A stretch of DNA of 64,000 bases from Oryzomonas sagensis (GTDB lineage Bacteria > Desulfobacterota > Desulfuromonadia > Geobacterales > Pseudopelobacteraceae), in assembly GCF_008802355.1 (NCBI RefSeq), contig NZ_VZRA01000001.1, positions 628,980-692,979 on the forward strand, written 5' to 3'. Made by a program: the position numbers and the translations under genes. The notes under the pieces were generated by a model. The model did no database searches, had not been told where the DNA came from, and worked only from the letters and a program-made list of their open reading frames with translations. Shown piece after piece: positions 44,567-53,770 of the stretch. The first letter of the stretch is position 1; each line of letters opens with the position of its first letter.

Positions 44567-46143
44567 TTTAGCCGGGCTGCAATGGTGTCCGCGATCCTGA
44601 TGCCGTCGATGGCCGAACTCATGATGCCGCCGGCATAGCCGGCCCCCTCGCCCACCGGGTACAGCCCCGCAAGTCCCACCGATTCGTAGTGCTCGTTGCG
44701 CGGGATGCGCACCGGGGCCGAGGTGCGGGACTCGATACCCACCAGGACGGCCTCGGCGGTGACGAAGCCCCGCAGCTTGCGCCCGAATTCGTTGATCCCT
44801 TCCCGCAGTGTTTGGGTGATGAACCGCGGCAACACCGTATCCAGGTCGGCCTCGACGATGCCGGGGCGGTAGCTGGACGAAAGCCGCCCCTTGCCCGGCA
44901 ACCCCATGAACCCCATCAGGTTGCTCGCCGGGGCGTGGTAGCCGCCTCCCCCCGCCAAAAATGCCTGGTGCTCCCAATGGCGCTGGAACCGGACGCCAGC
45001 CAGGGGGTCCGGGCCGCCGAAGTCGTCCGGGGCGACGTTCACCACCAGAGCGCTGTTGGCGAACGGGGTATCGCGCATCTGGCCGCTCATGCCGTTGGTG
45101 ACCACGCCCCCCTCTTCCGATGCACCGCCGATGACCACGCCGCCGGGGCACATGCAGAAGGAATAGGCGCTGCGGCCGGTGGCACTGTTGTTCCAGGTGA
45201 CGGCATAGTCGGCAGCCGGCAGGCTGGGATGGCGCGGGCCGCCGTACTGGATCCGGTCGATCAGGGCCTGGGGATGCTCCACCCGGAGCCCCATGGCGAA
45301 GGCCTTGCGCTCCAGCGGCACCTTGCGCCTCTCCAGCATCTCGTAGGTGTCCCGGGCACTGTGGCCGCTGGCCAGGACGAGCAGGTCGCACGGCAACTCC
45401 TCCCCGTCGTTGACAACGATCGAGGAAACGGCCCCCCTGGTGGTGACGATATCGGTGAGCCGGCAGCCGAAACGGATGGCGAAGCCCTTTTCCAGCAGAT
45501 GCCGCCGCATGGCGCTGACGACCGTGCGCAAGCGGTCGGTGCCGATATGGGGCTTGGCCAGGTAGCGGATCTCCGGCGGCGCGCCGAAACCGGCCATCTG
45601 TTCCAGCACCCAGCCCCCCAGCGGGTCCCTGGAGCGGCAGGTCAACTTGCCGTCCGAGAAGGTGCCGGCCCCCCCTTCGCCGAACTGGACATTGCTCTCC
45701 GGGTCCAGCACCCCCGTTTTCCAGAACTTCTGCACATCCAGGCTGCGCTGTTCCACCGGCTGGCCCCGTTCGACAAGAACGGCGGCCAGGCCGTACTCCG
45801 CCAGGCGCAGCGCCGCGAACAACCCGGCCGGGCCGCTGCCCACAATGACGATCCGCTGGGATGACCTGACCGCCGGGAAGAGTGCCGGCGCCGCTTCCGG
45901 TTGCCATTCCAGGTCCGGCTCACGGTCAAGGCGGGCCAGGAGGGGCGCATCGTCAACGAGGGAGAAGGAAACGGTGTAGATCACCTTGATGCGCGGCTTG
46001 CGGCGGGCATCGATCCCCTTGCGGAGGATGCGGAACCCTTGCAGGGCTGCGGGGGGAACGCCGAGCTGTCCGGCGACAAGCGCCGGCAGGCGGTCCTCCC
46101 CGTCATGCGGCGAGAGAATGAGATTGCGATAGATAAACGGCAT
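44557..46143 (-). CDS. FAD-dependent oxidoreductase (COG2509-like)
   Basis: 528 residues. N-terminal ~90-residue cap (MPFIYRNLILSPHDGE...RKPRIKVIYTVSF), then the FAD-binding Rossmann motif VIVGSGPAGLFAALRLAEYG, EGGAGTFSDGKLTC, and a C-terminal YPVGEGAGYAGGIMSSAIDG. This fits the uncharacterised FAD-dependent dehydrogenase family found in many anaerobes; no substrate known. Unusual end: the final Gly-Cys codons and the TGA stop are part of repeat copy 3, so the native C-terminus was probably altered by its insertion. Confidence 0.88.
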   Translation of the reverse strand: MPFIYRNLILSPHDGEDRLPALVAGQLGVPPAALQGFRILRKGIDARRKPRIKVIYTVSFSLVDDAPLLARLDREPDLEWQPEAAPALFPAVRSSQRIVIVGSGPAGLFAALRLAEYGLAAVLVERGQPVEQRSLDVQKFWKTGVLDPESNVQFGEGGAGTFSDGKLTCRSRDPLGGWVLEQMAGFGAPPEIRYLAKPHIGTDRLRTVVSAMRRHLLEKGFAIRFGCRLTDIVTTRGAVSSIVVNDGEELPCDLLVLASGHSARDTYEMLERRKVPLERKAFAMGLRVEHPQALIDRIQYGGPRHPSLPAADYAVTWNNSATGRSAYSFCMCPGGVVIGGASEEGGVVTNGMSGQMRDTPFANSALVVNVAPDDFGGPDPLAGVRFQRHWEHQAFLAGGGGYHAPASNLMGFMGLPGKGRLSSSYRPGIVEADLDTVLPRFITQTLREGINEFGRKLRGFVTAEAVLVGIESRTSAPVRIPRNEHYESVGLAGLYPVGEGAGYAGGIMSSAIDGIRIADTIAARLKGC

Positions 46144-46146
46144 CCG

Positions 46147-46560
46147 TCAGCCTTGCTGAATCTTTTTCCGTCCCAGGAGTTGCTCGACAATGATGACGAT
46201 ATCCACCGCTTTGGTGGACTTGGGGATATGCACCTTGGCTCCCATGTCGGGGGCGTCATGCTCGTGGGGAGGTTCATGGAACATGGAGGTCAACAGGACG
46301 ATCACCGGTTGTTTGTCGCCCGCCAGGCGGCCGATCTCCATGCAGGTGCTGACGCCCCCCATGCGCGGCATGACGAGGTCGGAGAGCACGGCGTCGGGGG
46401 CCTTTTCCAGGAACACCTTGATCCCCTCAATGCCGTCGCTGGCGTTAAAGACCGTAAACCCGTTCTCGTTGAAGGCGTCGGAAAGCACTTTCTGAAAAAA
46501 GGGGTCGTCATCGATAATCAGGATTTTTCCGCGCGATTCCTTCATGGCCGGCCCGTTCAA
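46147..46560 (-). CDS. single-domain response regulator
   Basis: 137 residues, receiver only. ILIIDDDPFFQKVL gives the acidic cluster, VLSDLVMPRMGG the phosphoacceptor Asp (about 55), LLTSMF the Thr/Ser and HIPKSTKAVD the Lys. No output domain, so it signals by protein contact. Its stop lies three bases before the start of the FAD protein gene, an unexpected partner. Confidence 0.9.
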   Translation of the reverse strand: MNGPAMKESRGKILIIDDDPFFQKVLSDAFNENGFTVFNASDGIEGIKVFLEKAPDAVLSDLVMPRMGGVSTCMEIGRLAGDKQPVIVLLTSMFHEPPHEHDAPDMGAKVHIPKSTKAVDIVIIVEQLLGRKKIQQG

Positions 46561-46638
46561 GGAAAATAAGGGTAACTATATCCCACTTATGGTGCAAAAG
46601 AAAAGTGGAATGCTCGGGCGCCGTGGGATTTTAGTGCT

Positions 46639-47829
46639 TCAGGCTTGTATAACGGCGGGAAATTCCAGGCGGAAAACCGTCCCCTCCGCTGAAGTTTTTT
46701 CAACGGAAACAGCTCCCTGGTAGATGCGGGCAATACGCTGGACCACCGGCAGCCCCATGCCGGTGCCCCGGGATTTGGTGGTGAAAAACGGCTCGAAGAT
46801 GTTCGGCAGGGTCTCGGCGGGGATGCCCCCCCCGCTGTCGCCGACCTTGACCACCACCCAGCCGTTTTCCTCATAAATTTCTATATCGAGACGGCCGCCG
46901 CCGGGCATCTCGTCCAGGGCGTTCAGAAACAGATTGGTGAAGATCTGCTCCACCTCCGCAGGGTCGGCCTTGATGGCCGGCGGCACGCCGTGATAGCGGC
47001 GTTCAACGCGAATATTGCCGGTTTCGATCTGGGGCGAGAAGGCATCGATGACATTATCCACGACCCGGTCGATCTGCACGTCCGAGGAGATCGTGCGGCT
47101 GCGGCGGGAGGCGTCCAACAGCTTGCAGATGATGGAATCGATCCGGTCGATCTCCTTCAAGATCTTGCCCAGGTACTCCTGTTGCTCCTGGTCGGTGGTG
47201 TTCTGCCGCATGAGTTGGGCAAAGAGCGAGATGGAATTGAGCGGATTGCGGACCTCGTGGGCCATGCCGGCGGAAAGATAGCCAAGGGCGGCCAGCTTTT
47301 CCGATTGGGCGATCTCCGACTGGGCCTTCTGCAGCGCCTCGGTCTTCTCCCGGACCCGCTTCTGCAACTCCTGGTTCCAATCGTCGATCTCCTCGAGGAG
47401 CCGCACATGCTCCTGCTGCAACGCCTTGTTGTGGAGCTCGATCTCCCGGATGCGCAGGACGTTGTCGAGGCGGTCGATCAGGTCGCGGTTGTTGAACGGC
47501 TTGAGGATGTACTCGGAGGCGCCCCCCTTCATCAACTCAACGGCAATCTCCTCGTTCCCCTTGCCGGTGAACATGATGACATAGGTAGCCGGATAACGCG
47601 CCTTGATCTCCCGCAAGGTCGTAAGACCGTCCATCTCGGGCATCATGTAGTCCAGAAGCGCCAGCTCCGGCGCCTGGGTGGCAATGATGTCCATCCCCTG
47701 GCGGGCCGTGGAGGCGGTAAGCACATGATACCCTTTTCGGGAGAGGATCAGGGCGGCGAGTTCGAGGATATGGTGGTCGTCGTCGATGACGACGACCACG
47801 GCCTTGCTATCGGGAAGCGGGGGATTCAT
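46639..47829 (-). CDS. receiver-histidine kinase hybrid
   Basis: 396 residues from the ATG at 47829 (a GTG at 47844 is equally open). Receiver domain first (about 10-130: [41 protein letters not shown]), then a coiled coil, HisKA with [20 protein letters not shown] and HATPase with [37 protein letters not shown]. No membrane helix. An input receiver controlling a kinase implies that it is driven by another kinase, possibly within this cluster of signalling genes. Confidence 0.9.
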   Translation of the reverse strand: MNPPLPDSKAVVVVIDDDHHILELAALILSRKGYHVLTASTARQGMDIIATQAPELALLDYMMPEMDGLTTLREIKARYPATYVIMFTGKGNEEIAVELMKGGASEYILKPFNNRDLIDRLDNVLRIREIELHNKALQQEHVRLLEEIDDWNQELQKRVREKTEALQKAQSEIAQSEKLAALGYLSAGMAHEVRNPLNSISLFAQLMRQNTTDQEQQEYLGKILKEIDRIDSIICKLLDASRRSRTISSDVQIDRVVDNVIDAFSPQIETGNIRVERRYHGVPPAIKADPAEVEQIFTNLFLNALDEMPGGGRLDIEIYEENGWVVVKVGDSGGGIPAETLPNIFEPFFTTKSRGTGMGLPVVQRIARIYQGAVSVEKTSAEGTVFRLEFPAVIQA

Positions 47830-47869
47830 AGCCGGGAGCGCCACGCCGAAACGGTGCCTGGCGCACCGT

Positions 47870-48322
47870 TCATTGTCCCGCCGGCAGACGGATCGTCAGG
47901 ACCGGGCAGGAAGCCCCGCGGACGACGCGTTCGGCGGTGCTGCCGAAGATCAGGTGGTCAAGACCGGTACGGCCGTGGGTGCCGAGCACGATCAGCGAAG
48001 CGGCCGTTTCCTCGGCCGTGCGGATGACCTCCTCGTAGGGGATGCCGGTGACGATGGAGGTGGTGAAGCTGGTAAAAGCGCCCATCTTCGCACCACAGAA
48101 TTTGGCCATCATCTTTTCGGCCCCCTCTTCGATCTCTTTCTCCAACTGCTCGAAGGAGATGTGGGGGACATAGAAACCGCGCAAATCAACCGGCTCGTTG
48201 ATGACATGCAGTACCATAAGCTGGGCATCGAATTGTTTCGCCAAGGTCAAGGCATAGTCGAAGGCATAGTCGGAGTTTTCCGAGAAGTCGATGGCCGTCA
48301 GAATCCTGGTGAACGGTTTCAT
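47870..48322 (-). CDS. universal stress protein (UspA family)
   Basis: 150 residues. Starts with a KRxL-type strand (FTRILTAIDFSENSDYAFDYAL); the ATP-binding motif G-x2-G-x9-G-S/T is visible in VLGTHGRTGLDHLIFGSTAE, followed by CPVLTIR. ATP-binding Usp proteins act in stress survival. Sits among two-component genes on the same strand. Confidence 0.93.
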   Translation of the reverse strand: MKPFTRILTAIDFSENSDYAFDYALTLAKQFDAQLMVLHVINEPVDLRGFYVPHISFEQLEKEIEEGAEKMMAKFCGAKMGAFTSFTTSIVTGIPYEEVIRTAEETAASLIVLGTHGRTGLDHLIFGSTAERVVRGASCPVLTIRLPAGQ

Positions 48323-48395
48323 GTCGCAACCCCCTCATGTCAATGGAGTAACACCGATTTCACATCAAGGTGTAAAATGCCGCACCGGCGCACAA

Positions 48396-48764
48396 TCAAT
48401 TGAATATTTTCCTGATGATTTTTTTGAGCTCATCGATCTTGACCGGCTTGTTGATATACTCGAAAGCCCCCAGATTCATGGCCTCGATATACGACTCGAC
48501 CTCGCCATAGGCGGTAACCATAATCACATTGCTGTCAGGGTGGCTTCTGCTCAATTCCCGCAAAAAGGTCATCCCGTTCATCTCCGGCATATTGATGTCG
48601 GTGATGATCAACTCAACCTCCTTGCCCCGCAGGTAATTGAGCGCCTCGTAACCGTTGCCGGCCGACGCCACCTCATACCCCTCACGGGCCAGGATTTTCG
48701 AGAGCGCAATACGGGCGTTCTCCTCATCATCGACCACCAGTATGCGTTTTTGTTGCTCAACCAC
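48396..48764 (-). CDS. single-domain response regulator
   Basis: 122 residues, CheY-like: ILVVDDEENARIAL, phosphoacceptor Asp in IITDINMPEMNG (about 56), VTAYGEVE and INKPVKIDEL. No output domain. Second stand-alone receiver of this cluster; likely exchanges phosphate with the hybrid kinase at 46.6-47.8 kb or acts on another target. Confidence 0.92.
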   Translation of the reverse strand: MVEQQKRILVVDDEENARIALSKILAREGYEVASAGNGYEALNYLRGKEVELIITDINMPEMNGMTFLRELSRSHPDSNVIMVTAYGEVESYIEAMNLGAFEYINKPVKIDELKKIIRKIFN

Positions 48765-48820
48765 AGAGGGCTCCCCGCTTCAGACTGTGTAGTGTGAGTC
48801 TAGCACGGGGCGCCGCCGTG

Positions 48821-49567
48821 TCAAGAAATCGGGGGCTTTTTCTCCCCGTTTTTGGCGGACGCAACTTTCTGGCGGAGCTTGATCGCCGAAAGGATCAGGT
48901 TTGCGATAATCGAGACAAAGTAGATCTCGTCTTCGGGAAAGCTCCGCATGGAGGTAGTCTGGAGGTTGATGACCCCGTAGACGTCCTTCTTGTCGGTTAT
49001 GGGGAAGGAAAGCATGGAGTTGTATTTCTCTTCGTTCAGTTCGGGGAAGACCTTGTAACGCGGGTCCTGGGAGGCGCGGCTCAGGTTGATGGGCTGCATT
49101 TCCTTGGCAACGGTGCCGGTAATGCCTTCGCCGATCTTGAGGCGGATCACGCCGATCTTTTCCTGTTCGTACCCGTAGGTCGCCTTCAGGACCAGTTCCC
49201 CCCCCTCCATGAGGTAGATGTTGCAGACACTGGCGTGGAGTTGCACGGCCAGCTTGGTCGCCACCATGTGCAGCACTTCGGAGAGTTCAAAATCGGAAGA
49301 CACCAGCATGCTGACCTCTTCCAGGGAGATGATCTCCATGTGTTCCCGGTTCGCCCGCTGCATGGTCAGCACCATCTTCCCCTTTTCGCTCTCCACGTAG
49401 GGGGTGAAATTGGCCTTGTGGTAAAACGGGTTGACGGTCTTGACCTTTTCCGTCTGGGTGCGGAAATCGGAGAAGCCGCAGGAACAGGTCATCTTGACCC
49501 GGTAGTTGTCGATACGCTGGCTGCTCATTACCTTACCGCACTTACGGCAACGTGCTGCTATCTGCAT
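48821..49567 (-). CDS. zinc-ribbon/GAF domain protein
   Basis: 248 residues. The N-terminus has CRKCGK and, 20 residues later, CSCGF, a possible zinc ribbon; then a GAF domain (about 80-225: LEEVSMLVSSDFELSEVLHMVATKLA ... VCNIYLMEGGELVLKATYG ... LKIGEGITGTVAKEMQPINL ... LSFPITDKKDVYGVINLQTT). No output domain, so probably a ligand- or redox-sensing adaptor. Located next to receiver and kinase genes. Confidence 0.83.
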   Translation of the reverse strand: MQIAARCRKCGKVMSSQRIDNYRVKMTCSCGFSDFRTQTEKVKTVNPFYHKANFTPYVESEKGKMVLTMQRANREHMEIISLEEVSMLVSSDFELSEVLHMVATKLAVQLHASVCNIYLMEGGELVLKATYGYEQEKIGVIRLKIGEGITGTVAKEMQPINLSRASQDPRYKVFPELNEEKYNSMLSFPITDKKDVYGVINLQTTSMRSFPEDEIYFVSIIANLILSAIKLRQKVASAKNGEKKPPIS

Positions 49568-49584
49568 GGTGCACTCCTCAGCAG

Positions 49585-49799
49585 GTTGTTGAAAAACAGC
49601 CCTCTCGCCACCGTCCTCGAAAACCCCTTGTGCGGCGTAGCGCCCCTCATCCTATCCTTCTCCCAAAGGGAGAAGGGACACCGTTACCCTCTCCCTCGGG
49701 GAGAGGGTGGCCAAAGGCCGGGTGAGGGCCTCCGCGGGGCTTGTCTAGCGGGTGCGACGATCTGACTATTTTTGAACAACCTGAATTTTTCAATAACCT
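49585..49799 (-). repeat. 216-bp intergenic repeat, copy 4 (inverted)
   Basis: 215 bp in the opposite orientation to copies 1-3: AGGTTGTTGAAAAACAGC at the left and CAATAACCT at the right, with the inner GACTATTTTTGAACAACCT block. It fills the space between the GAF protein start and the rodZ stop. Highly similar to copies 2 and 3 in the GGAGAAGGGACACCGTTACC region. Confidence 0.9.
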
Positions 49800-49811
49800 C
49801 CTCGGGAGGTC

Positions 49812-50699
49812 TTACGGACGGATGCCGTTGGCGTCAAGCACAATGGAAACCGGTTTTCCTGCGGGTCCGAGGGATTTGAGCGGTTTGCCGTTTATCTCGA
49901 CCTCCACCCCGCCCGCATTGGACAATTCAAGGGCGATGTTCTTTTCGGCTTTCCATTCTATGGCATCGCCGGCCATCAGGTCATAGGTTTGGGACACCGC
50001 CCCGTCGATGGTGACATTGAGGGTCCCATTCTGGCTCACCTTCATGCGCGCAATGAAACTCTTCGACTGCTCGGCCGATTGGGACGTGGCGCCGCCCTGG
50101 TCGGCCGACGGCGTATCCTTGAGTTGCTCGGCGGGGACCGGTTTCTTTTCCGTTTTTTGCGGGGGGGGCGGTGCTTGGGCGCTGGACCGCGGCGGCAGGA
50201 CCGGGGTCTGCGGCGCGACAGCCGGCACCGGACGCGTTTGGGAAACCTGGGGGGGGGCCTGTTCCTGCTTGGGGGGGGCTTCGGAGCGGTTGATAATGCT
50301 CGCCGTGATAATGATCAGCAGCAGCAAAAAAGCCGGCAAAGCGAGTTTTTGCAGGGAGATGCGTTTCTTCGGAATCCGGGCGTCGCCGGCAGCCTTCTTT
50401 TGTTGCGCCGTGGCCGACAAGGCGCTGTCCTGGGTTTGCTGCTTATCATACAGCCGGATCATGTCGTCGGGGTTAAGGCCGAGGTAGGTGGCGTAGATAC
50501 GCAGGAAGCCTTTCAGATAGGCCTGGTTGGCAAACTCCTTGGTTCTTTCGTTTTCCAAGGCCAGAAGATAGTTCTTGCCCATCTTGGTCGCCTCGGCGGC
50601 CTCATCGAGGGAGATGCCGTGGTACTCGCGGCATCTCCTGAGGACGGCTCCCAGACTGGTGGGAGAGGAATCTTCTTTGTGCGGCACGGTTTCGGACAA
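49812..50699 (-). CDS. rodZ: RodZ-like cytoskeleton/HTH membrane protein
   Basis: 295 residues. N-terminal Cro/HTH domain (about 15-85: LGAVLRRCREYHGISLDEAAEATKMGKNYLLALENE), a basic juxtamembrane region, one membrane helix (about 118-136), a Pro/Gln-rich periplasmic linker and a C-terminal DUF4115-type beta domain (about 215-295). This is the RodZ layout; RodZ ties MreB to the elongation complex. The downstream position to a PilF-like lipoprotein repeats the pilF-rodZ pairing seen in other Proteobacteria, with 11 bases between them. Confidence 0.88.
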   Translation of the reverse strand: MSETVPHKEDSSPTSLGAVLRRCREYHGISLDEAAEATKMGKNYLLALENERTKEFANQAYLKGFLRIYATYLGLNPDDMIRLYDKQQTQDSALSATAQQKKAAGDARIPKKRISLQKLALPAFLLLLIIITASIINRSEAPPKQEQAPPQVSQTRPVPAVAPQTPVLPPRSSAQAPPPPQKTEKKPVPAEQLKDTPSADQGGATSQSAEQSKSFIARMKVSQNGTLNVTIDGAVSQTYDLMAGDAIEWKAEKNIALELSNAGGVEVEINGKPLKSLGPAGKPVSIVLDANGIRP

Positions 50700-50710
50700 A
50701 CAGTCCTCGC

Positions 50711-51466
50711 TTACTTGAGAAGCTCCAGATATCCTATGGATGCATGTCCCAATTCAGAGTCGGGGATGATGCGAAGCACCTCGTTAAAGGAACTTTTGGC
50801 GGCATCAAGGTTGTTTTGCTTGAGTTGGGCCAGGCCGAGATAATAATACGCGGCGCCAAACTCTTTGAATATCTCCAGCGCCTTGCGGTATTCGGCGACG
50901 GCCTGCTCGGTCCTGTCCATGGCAAACCAGACCCTGCCCAGGGAAAGCCGGGCCACCGGATTGCGCGGATTGGCAACGATCACCGCCCGAAGCTCCTCAA
51001 GCGCCTTGGGATAGTCCCCCTTGCCAAGATAGGCCAGCCCCAGGTTGATGGCCGCACTTTCGCTGTCCTGGTAAAAGATGTCGTCCTTGACGATCTTGAA
51101 CTGCTGGATGGCATTGTCCCACCGTTTGAGTTCGAGATACACCACCCCCAGGTCGTTACGGGCCGGGGAGTAGTTCTGTTTCAGCAGAATGGCCTGCTGG
51201 AGCTTCTGCTCAGCCAGATCAAAACGCTTCTTGCCCAGATAGGCCAGACCAAGATTATAGAGCAATTCCGGGTTCTCGGGATCGAATTTCTCCGCCTCGG
51301 TCAACTCGATCAACGCACCGGTATAGTTGTGCTCCCCCAGGTAGGAAAGCCCCATCTGATAATGGTAGGAGCCCGGGTTCTTACCCTCCTGCTGGCGCCC
51401 GGTGGCGCAACCGGCAGCGACCAACGTCATGAGCAGGCAAACGATGTACAACCGGCAGAATTTCAT
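50711..51466 (-). CDS. PilF/PilW-like TPR lipoprotein
   Basis: 251 residues. Signal peptide with lipobox LVAAGC (Cys about 19), then six or so tetratricopeptide repeats (e.g. YHYQMGLSYLGEHNYTGALIELTEAE, LLYNLGLAYLGKKRFDLAEQKL, AAINLGLAYLGKGDYPKALEEL). In pseudomonads PilF/PilW lipoproteins help assemble the PilQ secretin of type IV pili, relevant for Geobacter pili; the rodZ neighbour supports the assignment. The precise role here is inferred. Confidence 0.82.
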   Translation of the reverse strand: MKFCRLYIVCLLMTLVAAGCATGRQQEGKNPGSYHYQMGLSYLGEHNYTGALIELTEAEKFDPENPELLYNLGLAYLGKKRFDLAEQKLQQAILLKQNYSPARNDLGVVYLELKRWDNAIQQFKIVKDDIFYQDSESAAINLGLAYLGKGDYPKALEELRAVIVANPRNPVARLSLGRVWFAMDRTEQAVAEYRKALEIFKEFGAAYYYLGLAQLKQNNLDAAKSSFNEVLRIIPDSELGHASIGYLELLK

Positions 51467-51542
51467 GGGTATCCGATCAAGCGGTATTCAACCCCGCGGC
51501 AAAGCTAGCAAAACAATCCAAACTTGTCAATAAATCAAATGG

Positions 51543-52466
51543 TTACGATTTGAGATCGTTAATATCCCGAAAACTCGTCAGCGCCTTGAAACTCCGGTAG
51601 CGGGCCTCGATTTCCCGGTATTCCAGGCGTTTCATGCGGTCAAGGCTGAAATCCTCCACATTGAAGGAGGCCATCACCGAACCGAAGACGATGGCTTGGC
51701 GGATTCCCTCCTCGGACAGGTCCCCCGTATTGGCCAGGTATCCCATGAAGCCTCCGGCAAAGGTATCGCCGGCACCGGTCGGATCAAAGACCTCTTCCAG
51801 CGGGTAGGCCGGTGCCGCAAACACGGAATCTGCCGTAAACATCAGCACGCCGTACTCGCCGCGTTTGACCACCAGCCGCTTGCATCCCAGGGCGATGATC
51901 TCGCGGGCCGCCCTGACCAGATTCGACTGGTTGGTGAACTGACGCGCTTCCCCCTCGTTGATCACCACGATATCAGCCTTCTGGAGCACCTTCTTCAGCG
52001 CCTCGGGCTTGGAAGAAATCCAGAAATTCATGGTGTCGCACGCCACCAGCTTCGGCCGGCGCACTTGGTCCAGCACCTCCATCTGCAGGTCCGGGTCGAT
52101 GTTCGCCAGGAAGAGATAGTCGGCATCGCGGTAGGATTCGGGCAGGCTGGGGCGGAACTCCGACAGGACGTTGAGCTGCGTGTCCAGGGTCTGGGCCTCG
52201 TTCAGGTCGTAACCGTATTTCCCGCTCCAGTGAAAGGTCTTGCCGGGGATCCGCTGAAGACCGTCGGTGTTGATATCCCGGGACTGGAGGAAGCTTATGT
52301 GCTCCGCAGGAAAATCCTCCCCCACGACCGCCACCAGCGAGACGTCGGTGAAGAAGCTGGCCGAGGTGGAAAAATAGGTGGCCGAGCCGCCCAGGACATT
52401 CTCTCCCCTGCCGAAGGGGGTTTCCACCGTATCAAAGGCGACGGTGCCGACGACAACGATTCCCAT
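51543..52466 (-). CDS. PfkB-family carbohydrate/nucleoside kinase
   Basis: 307 residues. N-terminal VVGTVAFDTVETPFG and GGSATYFSTSASFF, and the C-terminal PfkB signature DPTGAGDTFAGGFMGYLA with catalytic Asp. Sits 29 bases downstream of the MTA phosphorylase gene on the same strand, so an operon. Possible substrates are adenosine (also made by AhcY) or methylthioribose-like sugars; this is inference from context. Confidence 0.87.
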   Translation of the reverse strand: MGIVVVGTVAFDTVETPFGRGENVLGGSATYFSTSASFFTDVSLVAVVGEDFPAEHISFLQSRDINTDGLQRIPGKTFHWSGKYGYDLNEAQTLDTQLNVLSEFRPSLPESYRDADYLFLANIDPDLQMEVLDQVRRPKLVACDTMNFWISSKPEALKKVLQKADIVVINEGEARQFTNQSNLVRAAREIIALGCKRLVVKRGEYGVLMFTADSVFAAPAYPLEEVFDPTGAGDTFAGGFMGYLANTGDLSEEGIRQAIVFGSVMASFNVEDFSLDRMKRLEYREIEARYRSFKALTSFRDINDLKS

Positions 52467-52495
52467 AGGAAAACATCTCCTTGTTAAAATACGAT

Positions 52496-53362
52496 TTATA
52501 AATATTTGCCGATGAGCAGATCGAGATTTTGTTTCGTCCCGGCCGGGATGACCGACCTGTCGCTGATAATGGCGTACTGGAGGGCGCTGCCGCAGGGGCA
52601 GTTCTGCTCCCGGCCATCGATGGCGGCCACGGCGTGGCGGATGATCTCCTTGGCCATGGCGACGTTTTGCTGGATGATCTGGACCACCGCTTCGACCGAC
52701 ACGTCGTCATGGGAGGTGTGCCAGCAATCGTAATCGGTGGAAAGGGCGATGATGCCGTAACAGATCTCGGCTTCGCGCGCCAGCTTGGCCTCGGTCAGAT
52801 TGGTCATGCCGATGACTGCCGCCTCGCGCTCGCGGTACATGAACGATTCGGCACGGGTTGAGAAGGCCGGCCCCTCCATGCAGATGTAGGTGCCCCCCTT
52901 GTGGACGACCGCCCCGGCCTTGAGGGCAGCGGCGTAGAGAGCCTCCGACAGGTCGTTGCAGACCGGATCGGCAAACCCGACATGGGCTACGATCCCCTCG
53001 CCGAAGAAGGTGTCCTTGCGAATGCCCTTGGTCCGGTCGATGAACTGGTCGGGGATGACGATGTGGCCCGGGGCGATCATCTCCTTGAGGCTGCCCACGG
53101 CCGACACGGAGATGATCCGCTCCACCCCCAGCTTTTTCATGCCATAGATATTGGCGCGGTAGTTGACCTCGGAGGGGAGCAAGCGGTGGCCGCGCCCGTG
53201 ACGGGGCAGGAACGCCATCCGCACGCCGTTCAGCGTGCCGGTGACATACTCGTCGGAAGGGGCGCCGAAGGGCGTTTCCACCTGGACCCGCCGGACATCC
53301 TCCATCCCTTCCATCTCGTAGAGCCCGCTGCCGCCGATAACGCCGATTACCGCATCCGTCAT
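52496..53362 (-). CDS. mtnP: S-methyl-5'-thioadenosine phosphorylase
   Basis: 288 residues. IGGSGLYEMEGM at the start, TPFGAPSDEY, LPRHGRGHRLLPSEVNYRANI, SAVGSLKE, ICMEGPAFSTRAES, GMTNLTEAKLAREAEI and STDYDCWH are all MTAP/PNP family hallmarks; the TDYD form indicates methylthioadenosine preference over guanosine or inosine. Produces adenine and methylthioribose-1-phosphate from the by-product of polyamine or homoserine-lactone synthesis. Starts an operon with the PfkB kinase. Confidence 0.94.
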   Translation of the reverse strand: MTDAVIGVIGGSGLYEMEGMEDVRRVQVETPFGAPSDEYVTGTLNGVRMAFLPRHGRGHRLLPSEVNYRANIYGMKKLGVERIISVSAVGSLKEMIAPGHIVIPDQFIDRTKGIRKDTFFGEGIVAHVGFADPVCNDLSEALYAAALKAGAVVHKGGTYICMEGPAFSTRAESFMYREREAAVIGMTNLTEAKLAREAEICYGIIALSTDYDCWHTSHDDVSVEAVVQIIQQNVAMAKEIIRHAVAAIDGREQNCPCGSALQYAIISDRSVIPAGTKQNLDLLIGKYL

Positions 53363-53505
53363 GATCCCGCTCCTTGCCCGAATGTTTCGCTAAAACGCCG
53401 TAAACTGTAAGTGTTTTGGGCGCAAACTTCAACCGTTATTTTCCATAATGCCGCTTTCCGGGCGGCTTCTCATGCCGCGCTTTTCCGGCCGGCAAAATTT
53501 AGTGC

Positions 53506-53534
53506 TTGCCTTTCTGCAGCAAGGCCTTTATCAT
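53506..53534 (+). promoter_or_regulatory. promoter of the DEAD-box helicase leader
   Basis: -35 TTGCCT (53506-53511), exactly 17-base spacer, -10 TATCAT (53529-53534). Transcription would start near 53541, about 230 bases before the helicase start codon. Confidence 0.5.
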
Positions 53535-53553
53535 CATCAAAGACTTACACCCG

Positions 53554-53585
53554 AAACGACGGCATGGTGTCCGTCGTTTTTCTTT
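53554..53585 (+). terminator. terminator/attenuator in the helicase leader
   Basis: Stem AAACGACGG/CCGTCGTTT (53554-53562 with 53571-53579) with an eight-base loop and a T-rich tail TTTTTCTTTT. It follows the predicted start site by only about 15 bases, so it would cut transcripts to ~45 nt unless read through: a candidate attenuator for the downstream DEAD-box gene. Confidence 0.6.
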
Positions 53586-53770
53586 TGATCATCGCATTCT
53601 GCCCCTCCTGCATTCAATTACCCCATTGAACCAAGCAGACCATTTGGCAGGCGAAGATTATGTCTGCCGCACGGTACTGCCGTCTTTGTCCATGGATCAT
53701 TCTGGTTGATCCTGCGGCCCGAGCGCGCCTGTCTCTACACCGGTAACACCACAGAAAAGGAATAGACTCA

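Larger units (their letters stand above)
53363..53770. other. divergent intergenic region with long helicase leader
   Basis: 408 bases between mtnP and the DEAD-box helicase. A promoter at 53506-53534 and a terminator hairpin at 53554-53585 lie on the helicase strand well before the ATG, leaving a ~230-nt leader. No protein gene is credible here. Confidence 0.6.
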
